Shown piece after piece: positions 7,099-14,739 of a stretch of DNA of 64,000 bases (the stretch's first letter is position 1; each line of letters opens with the position of its first letter). Under the pieces are notes generated by a model. The model did not search any database. It was not told where the DNA came from and was given only the letters and a program-made list of their open reading frames with translations. This stretch comes from Streptomyces filamentosus (GTDB taxonomy: Bacteria; Actinomycetota; Actinomycetes; Streptomycetales; Streptomycetaceae), in contig NZ_BNBE01000001.1 of assembly GCF_014654895.1 (NCBI RefSeq), positions 3,680,501 through 3,744,500 of the forward strand, in the 5' to 3' direction. Both the position numbers and the translations under genes were made by a program.

Positions 7099-8388
7099 TC
7101 ACGCCCCCGTGAGGATGAGCCGCGTCTCCGCCAGCAGCCCCCGGATCCGTGCCGACGCGATCCCGTCGTCCAGCGAGTCCGCCACGCGCCGTGCCTCCGC
7201 CTCGGCCTCGTCGCGGCGGCCGGCGCGGGCGAGGTTGCCGGCGAGCTGGGCGCGGTAGAGGGCGAGGTTGCGGGCGAAGCGGGGGTGCTGGAGGACGGTG
7301 GCGCGGTACGAGTGGCGGGCGGCGCGGCTCCAGTCGCCGAGGGCGGCCCAGCAGTGGGCCTCCAGGGCCTCCAGTTCGGGTTCGCCGAAGAAGGACATCC
7401 ACTCGGGGTCCTGGTCGGCGTGGCCGCGGCCGAAGTGCTCGTGGGCGCGGCCGAGGCACTGTTCGGCGGTGGAGCGGTCGCCGAGTCCGGCCCAGGCGGC
7501 GGCCTCCCGCAGGGAGAGCAGGGCGAGGAGCCGGTCGGAGCCGAGCGGCCCGGCGGCGCGCAGGCCGGCCTGGGCGGCGCGGACGGCCTCGCGGTAGCGG
7601 CCGGTGTCGCGGGCGAGGAAGGACGTGTTGCAGAAGGCGTGCGCCTCCAGGGCCGCGTTCCCGGAGACCCGGGCGGTGGCGAGGGCCTCGGCGTAGTGGG
7701 AGCGGGCGTCCTCGTGGCGGCCGGAGTCGTGGGCGAGCCAGCCGACGGAGAGGGACAGTTCGCCGGCGCCGGCGAGCAGCCGGTCCTCGGTGGAGCGGCG
7801 GGCCGCGGTGCCCTGGTCGAGCAGGTCGTAGGCGGTGCGCAGCGGCTGGGCGGCGACCTTGTAGAGCCCGTCGGCGCCGTGCCGGTCGTCGAGCAGGCGG
7901 ATCCGCCGTACGGCGTCCTCGACGGCGAGGACCTCGGTCTCGCCGATGCGGCGGGTGCCGCGGGGGCTGGGGATCGCGGCCGCGGTGGAGCCGATTCCCC
8001 AGGAGACGGCCGCCAGGGTGGCGGTGCCGCTCGTCATGAATGCGCGACGCAGCACGTCGCTCTCCTCATCGTTCCGGGTCGGGAGGACGGGGGGCCGGGG
8101 GGCCCCGGACGGTGCGGCCTGCCGTCGGCCGCGTACCGTCTCCCGTGCGGAGAAACCCAGGTCGGCAAGGGTCAGCCCGGGGAACATGTGCAGGAAGACC
8201 CGCTCGTACGCGTAGTTCGGGCAGCGGATCTCACCCGCCTCCACGCGCCCGATGTAGCGGGCGTCGCACGCGACCTGTTCGCCGATCTCCCGTGCCGCCC
8301 GGCGGACCATGGCGGCGAACTCCCCCGGGGAGTGCTGTCCGCGGAGCCGTCGGAAGGCGAGATTGGGAACTGCCCGTGGCATGGACAT
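7099..8388 (-). CDS. XRE-type regulator with C-terminal TPR domain
   Basis: 429 residues; start at ATG 8388 (MSMPRAV), with a second in-frame ATG at 8382. The N-terminal 70 residues form a helix-turn-helix: SPGEFAAMVRRAAREIG, then ACDARYIGRVEAGEIRCPN, ending with YERVFLHMFP. A linker of about 60 residues contains a weakly hydrophobic patch (GTATLAAVSWGIGSTAAA). The C-terminal 280 residues are tetratricopeptide-like helices (HYAEALATARVSGNAALEAH, YREAVRAAQAGLRAAG). Streptomyces have many such regulators, including NsdA. The gene is divergent from the small Prim-Pol-like protein at 8614, so it may control that gene; this is inference from context. Confidence 0.85.
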   Translation of the reverse strand: MSMPRAVPNLAFRRLRGQHSPGEFAAMVRRAAREIGEQVACDARYIGRVEAGEIRCPNYAYERVFLHMFPGLTLADLGFSARETVRGRRQAAPSGAPRPPVLPTRNDEESDVLRRAFMTSGTATLAAVSWGIGSTAAAIPSPRGTRRIGETEVLAVEDAVRRIRLLDDRHGADGLYKVAAQPLRTAYDLLDQGTAARRSTEDRLLAGAGELSLSVGWLAHDSGRHEDARSHYAEALATARVSGNAALEAHAFCNTSFLARDTGRYREAVRAAQAGLRAAGPLGSDRLLALLSLREAAAWAGLGDRSTAEQCLGRAHEHFGRGHADQDPEWMSFFGEPELEALEAHCWAALGDWSRAARHSYRATVLQHPRFARNLALYRAQLAGNLARAGRRDEAEAEARRVADSLDDGIASARIRGLLAETRLILTGA

Positions 8389-8613
8389 GGCCGAGCCCTC
8401 TCCTGGTGCTGCCGGGTGTTCCGGCGGCAAGAACGTACCTTCTGTGACCGGTCGAGTACGTTGAGTTTGGCTACAAATCGGATATCTCGCCTGCGATCTG
8501 CCATGAACTGCCATCCTTTGCGGCGGCGTGCCGCCGTAGCCGTTGACGCGCGGGGGCGTTGAACCGTATGGGAGAGACAGAACGTGTCTCCTCTGGGAAG
8601 CGAGGAGGGGTCC
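8389..8613. promoter_or_regulatory. Divergent promoter region with a small inverted repeat
   Basis: 225 bp between two divergent genes. It contains AT-rich patches unusual for this genome (TTGAGTTTGGCTACAAATCG around 8463-8483) and an inverted repeat GGCGGCGTGCCGCC at 8522-8535. The sequence CGTACCTTC...GAGTACGTTGAG around 8435-8467 contains two GTAC cores. These are candidate regulator and sigma-factor sites, but I cannot assign -35/-10 boxes with confidence. Confidence 0.45.
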
Positions 8614-9192
8614 ATGTCCGAGAACGCCGCGCCTTTCGAGACCACCGTGCCGACCGCGACGACCACGATGCCGACCGCGTCGCCCATGAAGACCACCGCG
8701 ATGGCCACCGCGTCGCCCGTGACGACCGCCGCGACCATGCCGCCCGCCGCCGCGACCATGTCGCTCCCCGCCGCCCCGACCGTGCCGGCCGCCGCCGCGA
8801 CCGTGCGGGTCACCGGCGGCGTCGAGCCCTGCGACCTGGTGACCGTGCCCGCCCGGCAGGGCCTGGAGGCCGTCGACATCCTCCGCCGCCGGGGCGTCCC
8901 GGCCGTCGGGCCCGTGCTCCACGACGGCGCCTGCGACACCCTCGGCTTCCTCGTCCCGCCCGGCACCGCCGCCGCCTGGGACCTGCCCGGCAGCGCCTGT
9001 ACCCGCACCTCCGGGCGCGGCCTGCGCCTCCCGGAGCTCCCCGAGCTGCCCGAGCCCGCCGGGGACGCCCCCCGCCCGGCCGGCTGGCTGCTGCCCCCCG
9101 GCGACACCGGCCCGGTCACCGACCCCGCCGACCTGCGCCGCGCCCTCGGCGAGGCGGCCCGCCTCATCGAGGCGGCCGACGGCTGTCACTGA
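8614..9192 (+). CDS. Small protein with Ala/Thr/Met/Pro-rich N-terminus and Prim-Pol-like core
   Basis: 192 residues from ATG 8614, preceded by GAGGAGGGG. Residues 1-65 are a low-complexity Thr/Ala/Met/Pro stretch (TTTMPTASPMKTTAMATASP) of unknown role. The rest follows the same pattern as the Prim-Pol-like protein at 607-1260: CDLVTVPARQGLEAVDILRR against FDVVSVDPVFGRRMLDRLWE, then GPV plus eight or nine residues, then a segment ending in PPGTA or APGTA. That similarity is seen directly. The annotation as a Prim-Pol relative is by recall, and no polymerase activity is implied. The divergent XRE-TPR gene is a likely regulator. Confidence 0.72.
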   Translation: MSENAAPFETTVPTATTTMPTASPMKTTAMATASPVTTAATMPPAAATMSLPAAPTVPAAAATVRVTGGVEPCDLVTVPARQGLEAVDILRRRGVPAVGPVLHDGACDTLGFLVPPGTAAAWDLPGSACTRTSGRGLRLPELPELPEPAGDAPRPAGWLLPPGDTGPVTDPADLRRALGEAARLIEAADGCH

Positions 9193-9225
9193 ACGCCGCG
9201 CCCCGGTCCCGCCGATAATGGACGG

Positions 9226-10086
9226 ATGGCCAGGAACAAGCAGCGCGAGCGGGCGGCGGCCGCCGCCACCGAGACCGTCGACGGCGGGCTCGCCGAACTG
9301 ATACCCGACCGCGACCGTCCCCGTGCCTGGACGCTCCTCCTCGACGGCGCCCCGCAGTCCCACGTGGACCTCGACGACCCCGCCGCCCTCACCTTCGAGT
9401 ACCAGCGGCGGCTCGGCCACGTCGCCGACCTCGCCGCCCCGCCCGGCCGCCCCCTCCAGGCCGTGCACCTCGGCGGCGGCGCCCTCACCCTCGCCCGGTA
9501 CGTCGCCGCGACCCGGCCCCGCTCCACCCAGCAGGTCGTGGAGATCGACGAGCCCCTCGTCCGCTTCGTCCGCCGCGAGCTGCCGCTCGACCCCGGCGCC
9601 CGGATCCGGATCCGCGCCACCGACGCCCGCGCCGGGCTCGCCAAGGTGCCCGACGGCTGGGCCGATCTGATCATCGCGGACGTCTTCCGCGGCGCCCGCA
9701 CCCCCGCCCACCTGACCAGCGCCGAGTTCCTGGGCGAGGTGAAGCGCGCCCTGCGGCCCGGGGGCACGTACGCCGCGAACCTCGCCGACGGTCCGCCGCT
9801 CGCCCATCTCCGCGGCCAGATCGCCACCGCCGCCGGCCTCTTCGCCGAGCTGGCCCTGATCGCGGATCCGACCGTGCTGCGCGGCCGCCGCTTCGGGAAC
9901 GCCGTCCTGGTCGCCTCCGACCGCGAGCTCGCCGTCGCCGACCTGACCCGCCGGGTCGCCACCGACCCGCACCCGGGCCGCGTCGAGCACGGCCGGGCCC
10001 TCGCCGACTTCACCGGCGGTGCCGTCCCGGTCACCGACGCGACCGCGAAGGCGTCCCCGGCCCCGCCGCCGTCCGTCTTCCGCTGA
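9226..10086 (+). CDS. Spermidine synthase-like protein (class I SAM-fold)
   Basis: 286 residues. The Rossmann nucleotide-binding motifs of the spermidine synthase/methyltransferase fold are clear: AVHLGGGALTLARYVA near residue 83, QVVEIDEPLVRFVR with the acidic residue that binds the ribose, then WADLIIADVFRGARTPAHL and ALRPGGTYAANLAD. The N-terminal beta domain of true spermidine synthases is shortened, and the polyamine-binding residues are not obvious. Streptomyces commonly carry such 'spermidine synthase-like' proteins of unknown substrate. It lies 33 bp after the preceding gene on the same strand. Confidence 0.85.
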   Translation: MARNKQRERAAAAATETVDGGLAELIPDRDRPRAWTLLLDGAPQSHVDLDDPAALTFEYQRRLGHVADLAAPPGRPLQAVHLGGGALTLARYVAATRPRSTQQVVEIDEPLVRFVRRELPLDPGARIRIRATDARAGLAKVPDGWADLIIADVFRGARTPAHLTSAEFLGEVKRALRPGGTYAANLADGPPLAHLRGQIATAAGLFAELALIADPTVLRGRRFGNAVLVASDRELAVADLTRRVATDPHPGRVEHGRALADFTGGAVPVTDATAKASPAPPPSVFR

Positions 10087-10095
10087 CCGGGCCGG

Positions 10096-10713
10096 TCAGG
10101 CCGCGCGTTCCTCGATCTGGACGCGGGGCGCCGAGTCGTGCCACAGGCAGAAGACGGACAGCTCGCGGCCGCCCTGGGTGAAGGTCACCCGGATCCAGGT
10201 CGGCTGCTTCCACACCTGCATCTGCCAGCCCGAGGCCGGGGTCGCGGAGACCAGCTCGGCGGAGGTCTCGCCGAGGTCGAAGGTGACCCGGCCGCCGTCC
10301 ACCGCGTAACTCTTCACCTGCGAGGAGGAGTCCCCGCCGGCGGCCGGGGCGGAGGTGCTCCCCGTCGTCGGGGACGGATCGGGGACCGGGTCCGGGGACG
10401 GGGTGCGGGAGGGGGCGAGGGCCGGGCGGGTGGCCTTCGGGGCCCCGGTCGCGGGGGCGGACGACGGGGGAGCGGTGGAGGGGGACTCGGGCACCGGCCG
10501 GCGGGTCGAGGACGTGGCCGGGTCGCCGATGGCGGTCTCGGCGGGGACGAGGTCGCCCGGGGTGGTGCCGACCGGCAGGGGCAGGGCGCGCGGCGGGTCG
10601 TAGACCGTGCCGGACAGCACCGTGTGCACCCCCCACCAGGAGAGCGTGACCGCCGCGCCGGTGGCGAGCGACCAGGCCAGGGCGTGAACGAGTCCTCTTC
10701 GCATCCGGGCCAT
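10096..10713 (-). CDS. Secreted or membrane-anchored protein with Pro/Ser/Thr linker
   Basis: 205 residues from ATG 10713; ATG 10704 is an alternative. A hydrophobic N-terminal segment (residues 5-27, LVHALAWSLATGAAVTLSWW) looks like an uncleaved anchor or signal. A Pro/Ala/Ser/Thr-rich linker at residues 60-130 follows, and then a globular domain of about 75 residues with many beta strands (VTFDLGETSAELVS, WIRVTFTQGGRELSVFCLWH). No family is recognised. The gene converges on the spermidine synthase-like gene with only a 9-bp gap and is divergent from the response regulator gene (79 bp). Confidence 0.8.
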   Translation of the reverse strand: MARMRRGLVHALAWSLATGAAVTLSWWGVHTVLSGTVYDPPRALPLPVGTTPGDLVPAETAIGDPATSSTRRPVPESPSTAPPSSAPATGAPKATRPALAPSRTPSPDPVPDPSPTTGSTSAPAAGGDSSSQVKSYAVDGGRVTFDLGETSAELVSATPASGWQMQVWKQPTWIRVTFTQGGRELSVFCLWHDSAPRVQIEERAA

Positions 10714-10792
10714 CTTGCCCCACGCCGGGCCGGGGCGGGCCGGGAGGTGGACCCTGACCGCGGCGTCCCCCGGATGGCGTACGGTGCGGCCC

Positions 10793-11494
10793 ATGGCAAG
10801 TGTGCTCGTGGTCGAGGACGACCAGTTCGTGCGCTCGGCCCTCATCCGGCAGCTGACCGACGCCTCCTACACGGTACGGAGCGTCGGTACGGCCCTGGAG
10901 GCGCTGCGCGAGGTCGCCCATTTCCGTTTCGACGTGGTCGTCCTGGACCTCGGTCTGCCCGATCTGGACGGGTCCGAGGCGCTGAAGATGCTGCGCGGCA
11001 TCACCGACGTACCGGTGATCATCGCGACCGCCCGGGACGACGAGGCGGAGATCGTCCGGCTGCTGCACGCCGGTGCCGACGACTACCTGGTGAAACCGTT
11101 CTCCGTCGAGCACCTCACCGCCCGGATGGCCGCCGTGCTGCGCCGCGCCCGGTCCGTGGCCGGGGAGGCGGCGCCGACCACGGAGATCCGGGTCGGCGGG
11201 CTCGCCATCGACCCGCTGCGCCGCCAGGCCGAGCTGGACGGCGTCCCGCTCGACCTGACCCGGCGCGAGTTCGACCTGCTGGCCTTCCTCGCCGGGCGGC
11301 CCGGCGTGGTCGTCCCGCGCAAGGAGCTGCTCGCCGAGGTGTGGCAGCAGGCGTACGGGGACGACCAGACGATCGACGTCCACCTGTCGTGGCTGCGGCG
11401 GAAGCTGGGCGAGACGGCGGCCCGGCCCCGCTACCTCCACACCCTGCGCGGCGTCGGCGTGAAGCTGGAACCGCCCCGGGAGCACCTGCCGTGA
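10793..11494 (+). CDS. OmpR/PhoB-family response regulator
   Basis: 233 residues. The receiver domain has the acidic pair EDD at 8-10, the phospho-acceptor D52 in VVVLDLGLPD, and K in VKPF near residue 102. A winged-helix DNA-binding domain follows from residue 130 (LTRREFDLLAFLA, DDQTIDVHLSWLRRKLG, LHTLRGVGVKLE). A histidine kinase gene follows after 70 bp, making a two-component pair. Phased direct repeats lie just downstream of the kinase gene, in front of a chitinase gene (12981-12997), a possible target. Confidence 0.95.
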   Translation: MASVLVVEDDQFVRSALIRQLTDASYTVRSVGTALEALREVAHFRFDVVVLDLGLPDLDGSEALKMLRGITDVPVIIATARDDEAEIVRLLHAGADDYLVKPFSVEHLTARMAAVLRRARSVAGEAAPTTEIRVGGLAIDPLRRQAELDGVPLDLTRREFDLLAFLAGRPGVVVPRKELLAEVWQQAYGDDQTIDVHLSWLRRKLGETAARPRYLHTLRGVGVKLEPPREHLP

Positions 11495-11564
11495 GGCCCG
11501 GCACCCGCCGGGAGACCCGGAAGGCGCGGCGGATCCGGAAGGCGCGGCGGACGGGGGACCGGCC

Positions 11565-12956
11565 GTGAGGTGGGCCCTCGTCAAGGTGTCGCTGGCGGTC
11601 ACCGCCATGGTCGTCATCGCCTTCGCCGTCCCGCTCGGCCTCGTCGTCAAGGAGATGGCCCGCGACCGGGCCTTCTCCAACGCGGAGCGGCGCGGCGCCG
11701 GGCTCGCCCCGGTCCTCGCCATCACCACCGACCGGACGGAGCTGGAGAAGGCCGTCGCCACCACGGAGGACGGGGCCGCCGGCCGGCTCGCCGTGCACGT
11801 GCCCGCCGCCGAACCCGGCGGCCAGGCCCTGGAGATCGGCACCCGCCGGGCGGGCGCCGAGGAGCTGGCCGCCACCCGCACCCTCGGCCGCGCGTCCATC
11901 GCCGAGGTCCCCGGCGGCTACGCCCTGCTCCAGCCGACCGCGCTCAGCTCCGGGCAGGTCGCGGTCGTCGAGCTGTTCGTCCCCGAGGCCGAGGTCACCA
12001 ACGGCGTCGCCACCGCCTGGCTCGTCCTCGCCGGGGTCGGCGTCGCCCTGATCGTCGGCTCGCTCGCCGTCGCCGACCGGCTCGGCGTCCGCATGGTCCG
12101 CCCCGCCCAGCGGCTCGCCGGCGCCGCCCACGAGCTGGGGGAGGGGCGGCTCGGCGTCCGGGTCGCGGAGGAGGGCCCGCCCGAGCTCAAGTCGGCCGCC
12201 GTCGCCTTCAACTCCATGGCCGACCAGGTCGTCCAGCTCCTCGCCAACGAGCGGGAGCTCGCCGCCGACCTCTCCCACCGGCTGCGCACCCCGCTCACCG
12301 TGCTCCGCCTCAACGCCGCCTCCCTCGGTTCCGGCCCCGCCGCCGAGCAGACCCGGGCCGCCGTCGAGCAGTTGGAGCGCGAGGTGGACACGATCATCCG
12401 CACCGCCCGCGAGGCGAAGCCGCAGACGACCCCGCCGACCGGTCCCGGCGCGGGCTGCGACGCCGCCGAAGTGGTGCGCGAGCGGATGGAGTTCTGGTCC
12501 GCGCTCGCCGAGGACGAGGGGCGGCTCGTCCGTCTCGCGGGGGTCGAGCGGCCGGTACGCATCCCGGTGGCGCGCCCCGAACTCGTCGCCGCCCTCGACG
12601 CCCTGCTCGGCAACGTCTTCCGGCACACCCCCGAGGGCACGGCCTTCTCCGTGGACGTCCACAACGGCGAGGACGCGGTCATCGTCCTGGTCTCGGACGC
12701 GGGCCCCGGGATCGCCGACCCGGCCGCCGCGCTCGCCCGGGGCAACAGCGGGGCCCGCGACGGCTCCACGGGCCTCGGCCTCGACATCGCGCGCCGCATG
12801 GCGGAGGCGACCGGCGGCGACGTCCGCATCGGCCGTTCGGTCCTCGGCGGCACGGAGGTGCGCATCTGGATCGGACTCGGCGCGCACCGCGCCGACGGCT
12901 CCGGAGGCCGCCGCTCGCACCGCCCGGCCCGCCGCCGCAAGGCTCCGCGCCGCTGA
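11565..12956 (+). CDS. Sensor histidine kinase of two-component pair
   Basis: 463 residues from GTG 11565 (GGGGGACC upstream). The order is: transmembrane helix at about 7-29, extracytoplasmic sensor of about 115 residues, second transmembrane helix around 147-168 (TAWLVLAGVGVALIVGSLAV), HAMP, dimerisation helix with phospho-acceptor H238 in DLSHRLRTPLTVLRLN, and an ATPase domain with an N-box GNVFRHTPEGT, G1 DAGPGI and G2 STGLGL. The N-box has N-x3-H as usual. A basic tail (RRSHRPARRRKAPRR) closes the protein. The signal is unknown. It pairs with the regulator at 10793. Confidence 0.95.
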   Translation: MRWALVKVSLAVTAMVVIAFAVPLGLVVKEMARDRAFSNAERRGAGLAPVLAITTDRTELEKAVATTEDGAAGRLAVHVPAAEPGGQALEIGTRRAGAEELAATRTLGRASIAEVPGGYALLQPTALSSGQVAVVELFVPEAEVTNGVATAWLVLAGVGVALIVGSLAVADRLGVRMVRPAQRLAGAAHELGEGRLGVRVAEEGPPELKSAAVAFNSMADQVVQLLANERELAADLSHRLRTPLTVLRLNAASLGSGPAAEQTRAAVEQLEREVDTIIRTAREAKPQTTPPTGPGAGCDAAEVVRERMEFWSALAEDEGRLVRLAGVERPVRIPVARPELVAALDALLGNVFRHTPEGTAFSVDVHNGEDAVIVLVSDAGPGIADPAAALARGNSGARDGSTGLGLDIARRMAEATGGDVRIGRSVLGGTEVRIWIGLGAHRADGSGGRRSHRPARRRKAPRR

Positions 12957-12980
12957 ACCTTTGCCCGTGGTGATGGCTTC

Positions 12981-12997
12981 CTTAAGCGGACCCTAAG
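12981..12997 (+). promoter_or_regulatory. Candidate phased direct repeat operator upstream of chitinase
   Basis: CTTAAG (12981-12986) and CCTAAG (12992-12997) repeat with 11-bp spacing in an AT-enriched patch between the kinase stop and the chitinase start. OmpR/PhoB regulators typically bind tandem half-sites spaced 11 bp, so this is a plausible site for the neighbouring response regulator. There are only two half-sites and one mismatch. Confidence 0.35.
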
Positions 12998-13092
12998 AAT
13001 CCCAACCCCTTCCCGCAGTAAGGCATTTGTCCGAATCCCCGGCGCTAGCGTGCTTCCGCACCCCACCCCCCGCATCACGGAGGCAGCACGTC

Positions 13093-14634
13093 ATGGGCAG
13101 CAACGCGCACCGGCGCAGGGCCGGCGGCCGTACGAAGGCCGTCGTCGCGGTCGTCGCGGCCGCGATCACCGGAGGCGCGGTCCTCGCCCTCACCGGCACC
13201 GCCCAGGCCGCCGCCGTCGGCGCCGCCTACACCCGGACCTCCTCCTGGACCGGCGGCTACACCGGCCAGTACGTGGTCACCAACGAGACCTCCGCCGTCC
13301 GGTCCGACTGGACGCTGGAGTTCGACCTGCCCGCCGGGACCGTCATCGGCTCCCTGTGGAACGGCGACCACACGGTCTCGGGGCGGCACGTCACCGTGAA
13401 GCCCGCGAGCTGGAACAGCAGGCTCGCCCCCGGCCAGTCCGTCACCGTCGGTTTCGTGACCTCGGCGGCCGGACAGGCCGGGGACCCCACCGGCTGTCTC
13501 ATCGACAAGGCGGCCTGCTCGGCCGGCGGCCCCGCCCCCACCCCCAGCGGCCGCCCCACCACCACCCCGAAGCCCACCGCGACCGCCACCACGGCCCCGA
13601 AGCCCACCGCGACCGCGACGGCCACCGCGAAGCCGACCCCCACGGCCACGGCGGCCACCACCGCACCCCCGAAGCCGACTCCCACCCCCACGCCCACCCC
13701 CACGCCCACTCCGTCCTCCACCTCCACGGGAAGCCCGGCCGCCGCCGCGAAGTTCGCCCCCTACGTCGACACCTCGCTCCACCCGGCGTACGACCTGCTC
13801 GCCACCGCCTCCGCCACGGGCGTGAAGGAGTTCAACCTGGCCTTCATCACCTCCGGCGGTTCCTGCGCCCCGCTGTGGGGCGGCGTCACCGACCTCGGGT
13901 CCGACAAGGTCGCCGCCCAGATCACCGCCCTGCGCGCCCGGGGCGGTGACGTGCGGGTCTCCTTCGGCGGCGCGGCCGGCCACGAGCTGGCGCTGAACTG
14001 CGCGAGCGCCGCCGACCTGGCGGCGGCGTACGGCGAGGTCGTCGACCGGTACGGGCTCACCAAGGTCGACTTCGACGTCGAGGGCGCGGCCCTGCCCGAC
14101 ACGGCCGCCAACACCCGCCGCTCCCAGGCGATCGCCCGGCTCCAGAAGGCCCACCCGGACCTGAACGTCTCCTTCACCCTGCCGGTGATGCCCGAGGGCC
14201 TCACCCAGCCCGGGGTGAGCCTGCTCGCCGACGCGAAGAGGAACGGCGTCCGGATCGACGCGGTCGACATCATGGCGATGGACTACGGCCCGGCCTACAG
14301 CGCCGACATGGGGACGTACGCGATCCAGGCCGCGACCGCGACCCAGGCCCAGCTCAAGGGCGTCCTCGGGCTCTCCGACGCCGCCGCCTGGAAGGCCGTC
14401 GCCGTCACCCCCATGATCGGCGTGAACGACGTCACCACCGAGGTCTTCACGGTCGACGACGCCACCCAGCTGGTCGACTTCGCGAAGTCGAAGGGCCTCG
14501 GCCGGCTGTCGATGTGGTCCTCGACCCGCGACAAGCAGTGCCCGGACGGCGCCGTGAACCGCGCCGACGCCACCTGCTCCTCGGTCCTCCAGCAGCCGCT
14601 GGCCTTCACGAAGGCGTTCGCCGCCTACCGGTAG
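13093..14634 (+). CDS. Secreted chitinase, CBM2-linker-GH18
   Basis: 513 residues; ATG 13093 follows GGAGG with 9-nt spacing. Signal peptide at residues 1-39 (ends TAQAAA), CBM2-type cellulose/chitin-binding module at about 42-140 with paired aromatic strands (YTRTSSWTGGYTGQYVVTN), a Pro/Thr linker at 145-220 including repeated PT dipeptides, then a GH18 TIM barrel. The catalytic DxDxE motif is VDFDVEG with acid/base Glu330. SFGGAAG and MAMDYG are further GH18 barrel motifs. It probably degrades chitin outside the cell. It is preceded by a response regulator/kinase pair and ends at a bidirectional terminator. Confidence 0.93.
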   Translation: MGSNAHRRRAGGRTKAVVAVVAAAITGGAVLALTGTAQAAAVGAAYTRTSSWTGGYTGQYVVTNETSAVRSDWTLEFDLPAGTVIGSLWNGDHTVSGRHVTVKPASWNSRLAPGQSVTVGFVTSAAGQAGDPTGCLIDKAACSAGGPAPTPSGRPTTTPKPTATATTAPKPTATATATAKPTPTATAATTAPPKPTPTPTPTPTPTPSSTSTGSPAAAAKFAPYVDTSLHPAYDLLATASATGVKEFNLAFITSGGSCAPLWGGVTDLGSDKVAAQITALRARGGDVRVSFGGAAGHELALNCASAADLAAAYGEVVDRYGLTKVDFDVEGAALPDTAANTRRSQAIARLQKAHPDLNVSFTLPVMPEGLTQPGVSLLADAKRNGVRIDAVDIMAMDYGPAYSADMGTYAIQAATATQAQLKGVLGLSDAAAWKAVAVTPMIGVNDVTTEVFTVDDATQLVDFAKSKGLGRLSMWSSTRDKQCPDGAVNRADATCSSVLQQPLAFTKAFAAYR

Positions 14635-14678
14635 AAGCCCCCGGCTCCCCCGAAAAGCCATCTCCTCCCCCCACAGCG

Positions 14679-14720
14679 CGTGCCCCGGCCGAAGACACCC
14701 CCACCCTCGGCCGGGGCACG
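14679..14720. terminator. Bidirectional terminator between chitinase and asdA
   Basis: CGTGCCCCGGCCGA and TCGGCCGGGGCACG form a perfect 14-bp stem with a 14-nt loop. It lies between two convergent stop codons (14634 and 14740), so it can serve both genes. Confidence 0.85.
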
Positions 14721-14739
14721 CTCACGCGCGCGGGGCCGG

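Noticed and set aside
6839..7459. Minus-strand frame through the GGATCC array into the XRE-TPR gene
   Set aside because: Repetitive DP/IR/GS peptide from the array plus antisense of a real gene; no start site.
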